Source: Thermopolyspora flexuosa (GTDB taxonomy: Bacteria > Actinomycetota > Actinomycetes > Streptosporangiales > Streptosporangiaceae). From it: a DNA stretch of 64,000 nucleotides. The stretch covers positions 124,001-188,000 of the forward strand of contig NZ_VFPQ01000001.1 in NCBI RefSeq assembly GCF_006716785.1, in the 5' to 3' direction. Below the pieces are notes generated by a model. The model was given only the letters and a program-made list of their open reading frames with translations, ran no database searches and was not told where the DNA came from. This document shows positions 52,584 through 60,792 of the stretch, piece after piece (position 1 is the stretch's first letter; every line of letters begins with the position of its first letter). The position numbers and the translations under genes are program-made.

Positions 52584-54013
52584 CACATGCTCCCGGGGTC
52601 GTGCGGGGCGCCGGCCGCGCGGCGGCCGAGCAGCCGCCCGAAGCTCAGCGCCGGGGTGACGCTCATGCCGCTCACGAACGCCTTGCCGGAGAGCGTGCTG
52701 CCGCCGATCACCTCGCCCGCGGCCCACAGGTTCTGGAACGCTCCACCGGAGGTGACCACGCGCAGCTCGTTGTCGACGACGACGCCGGCCGGGCTCTTGA
52801 GCACGGTGCCGTGGTTGAGCACCGCGTAGAACGGCGGCTTGGCGATCGGGGCCGGCAGGTGGGTACGGCCGAGCGGGTCTTGGCCGGTGGCGACGGCCGC
52901 GTTGTACTCGGCCACGGTGCGGGCGAGCCCCTCCGGGTCGATGCCCGCGGCCTTGGCGAGCTCGCGCAGGTCGTCGGCCTTGGTGAAGGACGGGTGGCTC
53001 GCGAACGCGCGCTCCAGCTCCTCGGCGCTCCAGGTGGGGAACAGCGCGGGGGCGGTCTCCCGGATCGCCTCGTCGTACACCACCCAGAACTTCAGCTCGG
53101 GCTGCTCGACCAGGTGGCGTTCCCGCAGGTCGACGCTTGGCGCGTCCTCGGCGACGAACCGCTCGCCGTGCACGTTGACGTGGATCTCCCAGGGCTGCCG
53201 GGACTGCGGGGTGAGCACCGGGAAGTCGTCGAGGTGCACGGTCTCCCAGGTGCTGCCGGGCTTGAGCACGCCGCCGTAGGTGGGGAGGAACCGGTCCTGG
53301 CCGCGCACCCGGCCGCCCGCCTCGACCACCGCGAGGATGCCCGAGCCGTCGCAGTTCGGGTCGGCCGGGCCGGCGAGCGGGGCGCCCTCGGTGAGCTTGG
53401 GGAACAGCTCGGGGTTGCCCGCGTAGCCGCCGGTGGTGACGATGACCACCTGCGCGTCGATGTCCTGGAGCGTTCCATCCGGTTTGCGCACCGTCACCCC
53501 GGCGACCCGGTCCGGGCCGTCCACGCGGATCGCGACGAGCTCGGTGTTGAGCTCGAGCGTCGCCGAGCCCGCGCACGCCTTCTCGAACTCGCGGGCGAGC
53601 ACGTCGAGGATCGACCTGCCCGCGTTGCGGCCCCAGTAGGTGCGGGGCAGCAGGTACGCCTCGTGGAAGTGGAGGACCGTCGGGCAGTCCGGGTCCATGT
53701 CGAAGTCGTGCGCCATCAGCCACTCGACGGTGCGGGGCGCGTGGTCCACCGCGAGCCGGACCAGGCCGGGGTCCGCGGTGTTCTTGCTGATCCGCATGAC
53801 GTCCTCGAAGTGCAGGTCCGGGCTGTCGAGGATGCCCTTGCGCCGCTGCAGGGACGTCCCGCCCGCGGAGAGCTGGCCCCACGAGCGCCACAGCGTGCCG
53901 CCGATGCGGTCGGCCTTGTCGATGACCGTGACCCGCAGCCCCTGGGCCGCCGCCTCGATGGCCGCGGGAAGGCCGGCCGTACCGGCGCCGACCACCACGA
54001 CGTCCGTCGTCAT
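52583..54013 (-). CDS. FAD-binding dehydrogenase/fumarate reductase-type flavoprotein
   Basis: A 476-aa flavoprotein of the FAD_binding_2 family (fumarate reductase, urocanate reductase, ketosteroid dehydrogenase). FAD motifs are VVVVGAGTAGLPAAIEAA near 5-22, GGTLWRSWGQLSAGGT near 38-53, VIVTTGGYAGNPELF near 195-209 and LWAAGEVIGGSTLSGKAFVSGMSVTPALSFGR near 430-460 (in part). The capping domain holds a PPFYAVLNHGTVLKSPAG segment near 382-400. It would add or remove two hydrogens next to a carboxylate or carbonyl. ATG 54013 has GGAGA upstream. Its 3' end overlaps the bicupin start. Confidence 0.87.
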   Translation of the reverse strand: MTTDVVVVGAGTAGLPAAIEAAAQGLRVTVIDKADRIGGTLWRSWGQLSAGGTSLQRRKGILDSPDLHFEDVMRISKNTADPGLVRLAVDHAPRTVEWLMAHDFDMDPDCPTVLHFHEAYLLPRTYWGRNAGRSILDVLAREFEKACAGSATLELNTELVAIRVDGPDRVAGVTVRKPDGTLQDIDAQVVIVTTGGYAGNPELFPKLTEGAPLAGPADPNCDGSGILAVVEAGGRVRGQDRFLPTYGGVLKPGSTWETVHLDDFPVLTPQSRQPWEIHVNVHGERFVAEDAPSVDLRERHLVEQPELKFWVVYDEAIRETAPALFPTWSAEELERAFASHPSFTKADDLRELAKAAGIDPEGLARTVAEYNAAVATGQDPLGRTHLPAPIAKPPFYAVLNHGTVLKSPAGVVVDNELRVVTSGGAFQNLWAAGEVIGGSTLSGKAFVSGMSVTPALSFGRLLGRRAAGAPHDPGSM

Positions 54014-54057
54014 ACGCTCTCCTCGGGGGCCGAGTAGTGCGACATGTGCCTGACCTC

Positions 54058-55113
54058 TCAGATCGCGTCGAGGAACTCGGTGGTGACGAAGTCGCTGACC
54101 GGCCGGGACGTGTCCTTGATGATCCCGGACTTGCGCATCAGGTCGATGCCCTTCTCCCAGGCGGCCAAGTCGATGGAGAGGAAGTCGCCGTTGGCGGGCT
54201 TGGACACCTTGAGCTCGGCCTCGAGCTTGGCCTTGGCGAGCGCCTTGTCGGAGACCTCGATCTCGTTGTACTTGCCGACCGCCTCGAGCACCTTGTCGTG
54301 GTTGGCCGGGTCGGCCATGAAGTTCCAGGCCTTGCGGCAGGCGCGCAGGAAGCCGGTGATCGCCTCCTTCTCCTTCTGCGCCACCTCCTTGGTGACGAAG
54401 TAGGAGTCGCCCGGCATCGGCGCGAACTGGTCGGTGTTGAGGTAGTGGAGCTCGATGTTCTTCTGCCGGAACGCGGTCTCCGAGCCGATGTAGGTGATGA
54501 ACCCGTCCACCTCGCCGCGGGTGAGGAACTCCAGCGAGCTGACGTCCGCGCCGGTGACGACCTTCTTCACCTTGGTCGGGTCGAGGCCGACGGCGACCGA
54601 CATCGCGTCGAGCAGCAGCTCGGTGGACCCGCCCTTGGAGATGACGCCGATCGTCTTGCCCTGCCACTGCTCGGGGTGGGTGAGCGGCTTGTCGGGCGCG
54701 GACGCGACGCTGTACTGGCTGACCTGGTCCTTCTGCCCGATCGTGACGATCTCGGTGTTCTGGTCCGCGATGAGCGGGCAGGTGATGATCGACGCGGCCT
54801 TGCCGAACATCGCCTGGCCGGCGGCGACCTGTGAGACGGAACTCGCGGTGCCGGTACCGCCGATGGCGGTGATGTACAGGCCCTCCTCGGCGAAGTAGCC
54901 CTCGTGCTGCGCCACGTAGACGTCGGCGTGGGCGATGATGTGCTGGAACGGGGTGACGTAGACGAGGTTGCGGAGGTTGTCGGCGGCGGAGCCGGGGGAG
55001 CCCGCCGACTCGGTGCCGGACGAGCCGCCGGCACCGCAGGCCACGAGGAACTGGCTACCGGCCAGGGTGGTGACGAGGAACCCGGCACCGGTGAGGAACT
55101 TGCGGCGATCCAT
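54058..55113 (-). CDS. ABC importer substrate-binding lipoprotein (NMT1/THI5-like)
   Basis: A 351-aa binding protein: MDRRKFLTGAGF is a TAT-like RRKF signal, and LVAC near 23-26 is a lipobox, followed by a Gly/Ser linker. The mature domain has the NMT1 pattern (YVAQHEGYFAEEGL, GQAMFGKAAS, then GKTIGVISKGGSTELLLDAM, VVTGAD and EVDGFITYIG). The family transports pyrimidine precursors, riboflavin, taurine, sulfonates or aromatic acids. The pocket residues cannot be assigned, so the ligand remains open. It lies between permease (24 bases) and flavoprotein genes. Confidence 0.9.
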   Translation of the reverse strand: MDRRKFLTGAGFLVTTLAGSQFLVACGAGGSSGTESAGSPGSAADNLRNLVYVTPFQHIIAHADVYVAQHEGYFAEEGLYITAIGGTGTASSVSQVAAGQAMFGKAASIITCPLIADQNTEIVTIGQKDQVSQYSVASAPDKPLTHPEQWQGKTIGVISKGGSTELLLDAMSVAVGLDPTKVKKVVTGADVSSLEFLTRGEVDGFITYIGSETAFRQKNIELHYLNTDQFAPMPGDSYFVTKEVAQKEKEAITGFLRACRKAWNFMADPANHDKVLEAVGKYNEIEVSDKALAKAKLEAELKVSKPANGDFLSIDLAAWEKGIDLMRKSGIIKDTSRPVSDFVTTEFLDAI

Positions 55114-55136
55114 GGTGTGTTCCTGTTCTCACAGTT

Positions 55137-55973
55137 TCAGAGCGAGGTGGGGCGACCGGACGACTCGTGCCAGGGGATGGCGAAGCGCCGGATGGCCGCC
55201 GTGATGGCGTAGAGGAGGAAGCCGAGCACGGTCATCACGATCACGACCGCGAAGAGCATGTCGGTACGGAGACCGGAGAGCATGGTCACGGCGAGCGCGC
55301 CCAGACCCTCGTCGCCGCCGAGGTACTCGCCGACCACGGCACCGGTGATGGCGAAGACGATGCCGAGCTCGATGCCGGTGAGCACGTACGGCAGCGCGGA
55401 CGGGATGTCCAGCGAGATCACCCGCTTCCACCACGGGGCCTGGATCACCCGCATGAGGTCGCGGTGCCCGGGGTCGATGGAGCGGATGCCGAGGATCGTG
55501 TTCTGCATCATCACGAAGAACGCGATGATCGCCGCCATGACCACCTTTGAGGTGGAGCCGAAGCCGAACCACAGCAGGAACAGCGGGACGATGGCCACCT
55601 TCGGCACGACCTGCGTGGCCACGAGGAACGGGGAGAGGACCTTCTCCAGGTTCCGGGCCTTGCCGAAGATGATGCCGAGGGCGATGCCGACGACCGCGGC
55701 GAGGAGGAAGCCGGCGATCGTCTCGTACAGCGTCACCTTCATCGCGTCGTAGATGACCTGGCCCTGCAGCAGCTGCACCATCGCCTCGCCGACCTGCTCG
55801 GGCGGGGGAAGCATGAGGGGCCCGACGTTGAACACCACCGTGTAGGCCTTCCACGCGCCGAGGAAGGCGAGGAAGAGCAGCGGGGTGGTGATCCACAGCG
55901 TCAGCGTGGAGACACCCTTCCTCCGGCGTCCCGCACGACTGGTTTCGGACGACTTCGGCTGGGGATCGGACAT
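55137..55973 (-). CDS. ABC importer permease (SsuC/TauC type)
   Basis: A 278-aa permease with six hydrophobic helices and the EAA loop seen as DIPSALPYVLTGIELGIVFAITGAVVGEYLGGDEGLG (about 185-225, in part). It is the first gene of the operon: ATG 55973 follows GGAGG (ACACACGGAGGCGGCT) and lies 64 bases after a well-formed promoter. The gene for its binding protein is 24 bases downstream. Confidence 0.9.
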   Translation of the reverse strand: MSDPQPKSSETSRAGRRRKGVSTLTLWITTPLLFLAFLGAWKAYTVVFNVGPLMLPPPEQVGEAMVQLLQGQVIYDAMKVTLYETIAGFLLAAVVGIALGIIFGKARNLEKVLSPFLVATQVVPKVAIVPLFLLWFGFGSTSKVVMAAIIAFFVMMQNTILGIRSIDPGHRDLMRVIQAPWWKRVISLDIPSALPYVLTGIELGIVFAITGAVVGEYLGGDEGLGALAVTMLSGLRTDMLFAVVIVMTVLGFLLYAITAAIRRFAIPWHESSGRPTSL

Positions 55974-56036
55974 AGCCGCCTCCGTGTGTGTTGGCCCGCT
56001 GAGCGGAACGCCGTACCGGATAGGAGGATGCTGACG

Positions 56037-56065
56037 ATGCTAAAGGCGGCCCCAGGGGTGGTCAA
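56037..56065 (-). promoter_or_regulatory. Sigma-70-type promoter of the catabolic operon
   Basis: On the minus strand TTGACC (56065-56060) and TAGCAT (56042-56037) are separated by exactly 17 bases. The start of transcription would fall near 56029, about 55 bases before the permease ATG. An AT-rich stretch (TGTAAAACGTACATTTCA) lies just upstream of the -35 and could bind IclR. Confidence 0.75.
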
Positions 56066-56203
56066 GGTATGAAATGTACGTTTTACAGCTAACTGAGGGT
56101 GGTGGGATTGTTACTGAAGTCGCACGGTTTGGGGTGTCGTCGCCAGCGAGGTATGGGGGATTTTTCCTGTTTGATGGCTATATATGCGCGACTGGGGGGA
56201 TGC

Positions 56204-56230
56204 TAACGTCACAATGTGATGCGGACGTTA
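56204..56230. promoter_or_regulatory. Nested inverted repeat after the IclR gene
   Basis: TAACGTC (56204-56210) and GACGTTA (56224-56230) form the outer dyad; TCACAATGTGA (56209-56219) is an odd-centred palindrome inside it. It lies 3 bases after the IclR stop and about 140 bases upstream of the operon promoter, so it could be a terminator for iclR or an operator. Confidence 0.55.
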
Positions 56231-56232
56231 CG

Positions 56233-57075
56233 CTAAGCGCGAACGTTCCTGTCACCGGAACGGTGGCCAAGCTGGCGTGACACCTCGGCCGCGGCCTCGC
56301 GGACGAGCGCGCCGTACTCCTCGACCTTGCCGACACCCAGCCGGCCGACCGGCCCGCACACCGAGATGGACCCGTACACCCGGCCGGTCGCCTCGTACAC
56401 CGGCGCGGCCACCGACGCCGCACCCTGCTGGCGCTCGCCGAGGCTCACCGCGTACCCGCGGGAGCGGATGACCTCGAGCTCCTCGCGCAGCCGCTCCGGA
56501 TCCTGGATCGTGATCGGGGTCAGCGGCGCCAGCGGCTGCTTGGCGAGGTAGTCGCGGATCTCCTCGTCGTCCAGCGCGGCGAGGATCGCCTTCGACGAGG
56601 CGCCCGCGTACAGCGGGTAGAGCCGCCCGAGCTGGACGGACATGTGGATCTCCTGCGGCGACAGCACCTGCGTCAGGTACATGCGCTGCATGCCGTACCG
56701 GACCGAGAGCGTCGCGGTCTCCCGGGTGCTCGCCACCAGCCGCTCCAGGTACGGCTGCGCGATCCGCGGCACCTCCATCTGGGCCATCGCCGCGAGGCCG
56801 ACGCTCACCGCCCCCGGGCCGAGGCGGTAGCGGCGGGTGCGTTCGTCGAACGAGAAGAAGTCGGCGGCGGCGAGCGTGCGCACCACCCGGTGCACGACGG
56901 TCTTGCTCATGCCGAGCGTGCGCGCCAGCTCCGAGACGCCCACGTCGGGCCCTTTCGCCTCCGCGACGGCGAAGATCACCTGAAGGGCACGCTCGATTCC
57001 GCTGCTCGTCTGCCCTTCCTCGGAAGACGAGCCGTTCCGAGATCTGGAAGACGTCGTCTTCTTCTCCGCCCGCAC
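56233..57075 (-). CDS. IclR-family transcriptional regulator
   Basis: A 280-aa regulator. A charged N-terminal tail of about 25 residues precedes a winged HTH (IERALQVIFAVAEAKGPDVGVSELARTLGMSKTVVHRVVRTLAAADF, around 27-73, in part). The effector domain has TATLSVRYGMQ, SVQLGRLYPLYAGASSKAILAAL near 145-167, and the late GAASVAAPVYEATGRVYGSISVCGP. IclR proteins control degradation operons and respond to small acids. It is placed just before the operon and is its likely regulator. GTG 57075 is taken as start: a TATGCT -10 (57088-57083) lies 7 bases before it, so the mRNA may be leaderless. An ATG at 57138 would overlap the SDR start on the other strand. Confidence 0.87.
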   Translation of the reverse strand: MRAEKKTTSSRSRNGSSSEEGQTSSGIERALQVIFAVAEAKGPDVGVSELARTLGMSKTVVHRVVRTLAAADFFSFDERTRRYRLGPGAVSVGLAAMAQMEVPRIAQPYLERLVASTRETATLSVRYGMQRMYLTQVLSPQEIHMSVQLGRLYPLYAGASSKAILAALDDEEIRDYLAKQPLAPLTPITIQDPERLREELEVIRSRGYAVSLGERQQGAASVAAPVYEATGRVYGSISVCGPVGRLGVGKVEEYGALVREAAAEVSRQLGHRSGDRNVRA

Positions 57076-57137
57076 ACTGCGAGCATAGCGGGATCCCGCG
57101 GAACGGCGTTCCGGCGCGGATTTGCTACAACTGTCCA

Positions 57138-57800
57138 ATGGCCACGAAGACCCTGGTGGTCGGCGGTGCGGGCGGCATCGGCCGCGCCTGCGCCGACCGC
57201 TTCCGTGCCCTCGGCGGCGATGTCGTCGTCCTCGACCGGGCGTTCGGACACGACGCCTGCGACCCCGAATCGGTACGGCAGGCCCTCCGCGACGTCGATT
57301 CGCTCACCAACGTCATCCACGCCGCGGGCTCGGTGGGCGCGGGCGGCATCGAGGACCTCACCCTCGACGAGTGGCGGCGCGTCCTCGACGACAACCTGAC
57401 CTCCGCGGTGGTGGTGATCCAGGCCGCCCTGCCGCTGATGCGCGACGGCGGCTCGATCGTCCTGTTCAGCTCGGTCAACGGCCGCCACGGCGGCAACCGC
57501 CTGTCCGGTCCCGCCTACGCCACCGCCAAGGCCGGCCTCATCGGCCTCACCCGCCACCTCGCCAAGGACCAGGCCGCCCGCGGCATCCGCGTCAACGCCG
57601 TCGCCCCCGGCCCGGTCGCCACCCCCATGCTCGCCCGTCTCTCCGAACCCGAGCTCGACGCCCTCCGCGCCCAGATCCCCCTCGGCCGCATCACCCATCC
57701 CGACGAGATCGCCGCCACCGTCGAATGGCTCTGCTCCCCGGCCGCCGCCTCCATCACCGGCGCCGTCATCGACGTCAACGGCGGCATGTGGATGGGCTGA
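57138..57800 (+). CDS. Short-chain dehydrogenase/reductase
   Basis: A 220-aa SDR. The cofactor motif is GGAGGIGRA (9-17), HAAGS near 61 is the NAAG-type motif, the catalytic Ser lies in LFSSVNG (111-112) and Tyr127/Lys131 form YATAK. PGPVATPML near 157 is the usual loop. It is short for the family; the early part between strands 1 and 3 is compressed (VLDRAFGHDACDPESV). It is divergent from the IclR gene with 62 bases between the chosen starts; ATG 57138 has no ribosome binding site but a TACAAC -10-like hexamer seven bases before it. It may be co-regulated with the catabolic operon. Confidence 0.85.
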   Translation: MATKTLVVGGAGGIGRACADRFRALGGDVVVLDRAFGHDACDPESVRQALRDVDSLTNVIHAAGSVGAGGIEDLTLDEWRRVLDDNLTSAVVVIQAALPLMRDGGSIVLFSSVNGRHGGNRLSGPAYATAKAGLIGLTRHLAKDQAARGIRVNAVAPGPVATPMLARLSEPELDALRAQIPLGRITHPDEIAATVEWLCSPAAASITGAVIDVNGGMWMG

Positions 57801-58059
57801 CCTCCCGCGCTTGCAGCCGAAGCGTGACCCGGGTGCGACGGGGCGCGAAACCGACGCGCGATTCGGGGCGCGCCGCGGGAGGAGGTGCGGCGACCTGGGA
57901 CCGCGCGTGGCGGGTTGGCCGCGTGTCCGCGGCGTCAGGGCGGGTTCGACCTCGGCGCGGCCCGGGCGGCGGCGGTCGGCGGAAGAACCGGGCGGGCGGG
58001 CATCGGTCCGGTCGGCCTCGCCGATCGGTTGCCGGATACCGGGCCGTGGTCCTGGCCCA

Positions 58060-58809
58060 TCACCCCTGTTTGGCCGGGGAGCCGCCGCTCGGCGGCTCGT
58101 ACTCCAAGGCGAACATGCCGCAGATCTCGCGCAGGCACTCCTCGAAGACCGGCTCCAGATCGCGGTAGGCGAAGTCGAGCTGCTTCATGACCTCCATGCA
58201 GAGCAGGCCGTACAGCCGGATCCACGCGTTGAGGAACACATGAAGGGCCTCCGGCGGCAACAGCCCGCCGACCCTGGCGGCGTAGTCACACACCTGGGCG
58301 CGGAGGGACGGATCCAGCTCGTCGAGGTCCGGAACGGGGAAGCCCTGCCCCTCCCAGACCTTTGCGATCTCCTCCATGAAGACCCGCCCGAACTCGTACC
58401 CGGCCTGGTAGCGGGGTGAGTCGGCGTCGGCCTCCCCGGGCACCCCACGCGGGCTGGCGAACATCCACCCGAACTCGGCGGGATGCGCGATCGACCAGCC
58501 CCGCAGCGCCCGGCACATGGCGAGGATCCGCCGGTTGGCCGGTGCCGCCGCCCACGCCGCCCGCGTCTCCTCGAGCACCGTGGTGAGCTCGCGATAGAAG
58601 CCCGCCGTCACGGCCTCGACGAGCTCGTCCCGGCTCGCGTAGTAGCGGTACAACGCGGGACCGCTCATGCCGAGCTCCCGCGCGAGCGCGTTGATCGTCA
58701 CCGCCGAGGAGCCCTCGCTCACCAGCAGCCTTCGCGCGGCCGCATGGATCTGGCGCACCGTCGCCTCCCGCAGCCGCTCCCTGCGACTCGCGGTGTTGCG
58801 TGCAGTCAT
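58060..58809 (-). CDS. TetR-family regulator
   Basis: A 249-aa regulator. The HTH occupies about 15-62 (IHAAARRLLVSEGSSAVTINALARELGMSGPALYRYYASRDELV, in part). The C-terminal domain (TetR_C_13/WHG-type) has FGWMFASPRG near 122 and the late FVLNAWIRLYGLL-like helix. The ATG was chosen behind GAGAGGGG. It is divergent from the siderophore-interacting protein gene and separated by a perfect 33-bp dyad, so it very probably represses it. It has an unusually long C-terminal tail (LEYEPPSGGSPAKQG). Confidence 0.88.
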   Translation of the reverse strand: MTARNTASRRERLREATVRQIHAAARRLLVSEGSSAVTINALARELGMSGPALYRYYASRDELVEAVTAGFYRELTTVLEETRAAWAAAPANRRILAMCRALRGWSIAHPAEFGWMFASPRGVPGEADADSPRYQAGYEFGRVFMEEIAKVWEGQGFPVPDLDELDPSLRAQVCDYAARVGGLLPPEALHVFLNAWIRLYGLLCMEVMKQLDFAYRDLEPVFEECLREICGMFALEYEPPSGGSPAKQG

Positions 58810-58831
58810 CGAGCCCCTCTCGCACGTGCCG

Positions 58832-58854
58832 TTGACACGGCCAAGTATCGCAGT
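58832..58854 (+). promoter_or_regulatory. -35 and spacer of the SIP gene promoter
   Basis: TTGACA (58832-58837), a perfect -35, is followed by a 17-base spacer, and the -10-like GTTAGA then falls in the left arm of the TetR dyad (from 58855). A repressor on the dyad would cover the -10 and start site. Confidence 0.65.
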
Positions 58855-58887
58855 GTTAGAGTCATTAACCAAGTTAATACCTCTAAC
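58855..58887. promoter_or_regulatory. 33-bp perfect dyad operator for the TetR protein
   Basis: GTTAGAG-tc-ATTAAC-caa-GTTAAT-ac-CTCTAAC is fully symmetric in both arm sets. On the minus strand TTGAGT (58891-58886) overlaps it as a possible -35 of the tetR gene. It is the clearest operator in the window. Confidence 0.85.
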
Positions 58888-58934
58888 TCAACGTATGGCG
58901 ACGCAGCCACACGACGTTATTCGGGGAGCTCCGC

Positions 58935-59720
58935 ATGGAATCCGACAGCCTGACGCCCAGGCGCGGCCGTACGGCGATCAAACCCCTGGAGCGGATCTTC
59001 GCCAAGCACGTGACGGAGGGAACGGTCACCGACGTCGGCCTGGTCACACCGACGCTCAAGCGCATCCGCATCCACTGCGCGACCCTGGACGCCTGGGCCT
59101 ACACCCCGGGTCAGCACGTCAGGGTGGAGATCAACGACCCCCTGTCCCTGTACGGCATCCTCCGCCCCGGAGACACCCTGCGCACGTACACCATCTGGGA
59201 TTTCTCCGTGGCGGACCGCACGTTCGAACTCCGCGCCCACCTCTACAACGGAAACGGCATCGGCCTGAACTGGGCCCGCAACGTCAAACCCGGCGACCCG
59301 GTGAAGTTCTGGGGCCCCATGGGTGATTTCCACCCGAACCCCGAGGCCCTCTACCACGTCTTCATCGGCGAGGAAACGGCCTCGGTCGCATTCGGCCCCA
59401 TGATCCGCGCGCTGGGCCCGACCGCGTCGATCTACGGCGTGCTGGAAAGCGAAACCCCCGACGACGAGGTCCCCATCCCCGGCCCGCACCGCCTGGTCCG
59501 CGTCCACCGCAACGGCGCCTCCGCCGTGGCCTCCCACACCCTGCTCACCGCGGTCTGCAACCTCGACCTCCCCGGCAACGCCGGCATGGCCTACATCGCC
59601 GGCGAGGCCCGCACCTGCCAGCTCATCCGCAACCACCTCGTCCGCGACCGCAACTGGCCCCGCAAGTCCATCAAGGTCAAACCCTTCTGGGCTCCGAACA
59701 AGCGCGGCCTCCACCACTGA
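58935..59720 (+). CDS. Siderophore-interacting protein (flavin reductase)
   Basis: A 261-aa flavoprotein that reduces ferric siderophores. The FAD-binding domain has PGQHVRVEI near 59 and DTLRTYTIWDF near 83-93 (the RxYT motif). The SIP domain has FIGEETASVAFGPMIRAL near 137 and the AYIAGEARTCQLIRNHL near 217. The C-terminal KSIKVKPFWAPNKRG is the usual SIP end (KPYW-like). Start ATG 58935 with GGGGAG upstream. Control by a TetR regulator rather than an iron-box is notable; no DtxR/IdeR-type box was seen. Confidence 0.9.
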   Translation: MESDSLTPRRGRTAIKPLERIFAKHVTEGTVTDVGLVTPTLKRIRIHCATLDAWAYTPGQHVRVEINDPLSLYGILRPGDTLRTYTIWDFSVADRTFELRAHLYNGNGIGLNWARNVKPGDPVKFWGPMGDFHPNPEALYHVFIGEETASVAFGPMIRALGPTASIYGVLESETPDDEVPIPGPHRLVRVHRNGASAVASHTLLTAVCNLDLPGNAGMAYIAGEARTCQLIRNHLVRDRNWPRKSIKVKPFWAPNKRGLHH

Positions 59721-60021
59721 CCGCAGGGCGACAAGGCGACCAGGACGGTCCCGGCCGACGCGACTCGACGTCCTGCAGCGCAAGCCTCTTCGGAGAACAT
59801 CCCCCAGGGGGACACCGAACTTGCCGGGGCGACCGGAGAATCGTCCGATACGTGAGAGCGCGAATCGTTGCCGTGACGTGCCGATATACCCTTCCGGCAT
59901 GTTCATATTCCCGATAAGTGTTTGCCTCACCTGATAGGCGCTTCGCAGACTTCAGGCGTCGATTCGCGCGGCCGCGCGCACCCACATCCCGCGCTCACCC
60001 TCTTTGGAGGCTGTCCTCCCC
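59721..60021. other. Intergenic region of 301 bases
   Basis: No ORF with coding character. The stretch 59880-59940 is less GC-rich and probably holds the promoter of the following gene. A short GGAGG-CTGT-CCTCC stem (60006-60019) covers the ribosome binding site of that gene and could reduce its translation. Confidence 0.45.
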
Positions 60022-60480
60022 ATGTCGCCGCTGGACAAGGCGATCCGGCTGTATCGGATCGACGCGATAATCGCCTTCGGACTGGCCGCGATCGTCGTCG
60101 GCATCGGGCTCTATACGAGGAACGTCCTCGGCATCATCCTCTGCCTCGTGGTCGCGGCCGTTCCCGCCATGCCGGGCTTCGCCGCCCTGATGGTGGTCAA
60201 GGGCTTGCAGACCGGGAACGCGGACAAGGTCTTCCGAGGCGTTCAGGCCCTTCGGAAGTTGCTCTACTTCACCTTCCTGGGCATCGGCGGTGGCCTCGCC
60301 GCCGCGGTCCGGCTGCTGCTCGATGAGTTCAAGCCGACCACGCTGATCGGCGCGCTCATCCCGGTGGGCCTGCTGACCGGCGTCGCCGTCCTGCTCCGCT
60401 ACTCGTTCCGCGTGCTGGACCACCCGCAGATCCAGGAGCGCCTCGTTCCCCGTCCACAGCAGGAAACGCACCCAAGCTGA
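60022..60480 (+). CDS. Small membrane protein, unknown
   Basis: A 152-aa protein with four hydrophobic segments (about 13-30, 34-55, 78-98 and 108-128) and a basic C-terminal tail. A short amphipathic region with TGNADKVFRGVQALRKLLYF links the halves. No family motif recognised. ATG 60022 is used; GGAGG lies 11 bases upstream and can pair with CCTCC in the spacer, so translation may be damped. It is flanked by about 300-base gaps on both sides. Confidence 0.65.
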   Translation: MSPLDKAIRLYRIDAIIAFGLAAIVVGIGLYTRNVLGIILCLVVAAVPAMPGFAALMVVKGLQTGNADKVFRGVQALRKLLYFTFLGIGGGLAAAVRLLLDEFKPTTLIGALIPVGLLTGVAVLLRYSFRVLDHPQIQERLVPRPQQETHPS

Positions 60481-60792
60481 GGCTCCTCGCCCAGGCCGAA
60501 TCCGGCTTCCGCCTTAGTCTCCAGTACTCCTCGCAGGCGGACGGAGGGCAAGCGAGGTCAAGATCCGGAAACCGTCGGCGCTGCGCATCCGTGGAACCGC
60601 GATCATGGCTGCGGTCTCGCTCGCACGGGCGTTTCGCCTCGTGGCCGAATCAGCGCCAGTTCGTGTGTTCGCCAGGCGGTTGGGTCTCTGCGGGCGGAGG
60701 AGAGACACTGCGCGCCGCTACGTGCCCTGGTCAGTGGCGGTGTTGAGGGGTGATCGCAGGTGGTGCCGAAATAGGACGGTACGGACGCTGAA
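60481..60792. other. Intergenic region of 312 bases
   Basis: It lies between the ends of convergent genes. Only Arg/Ala-rich short frames are present. I saw no hairpin of terminator quality and nothing that looks like an RNA gene. Confidence 0.4.
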
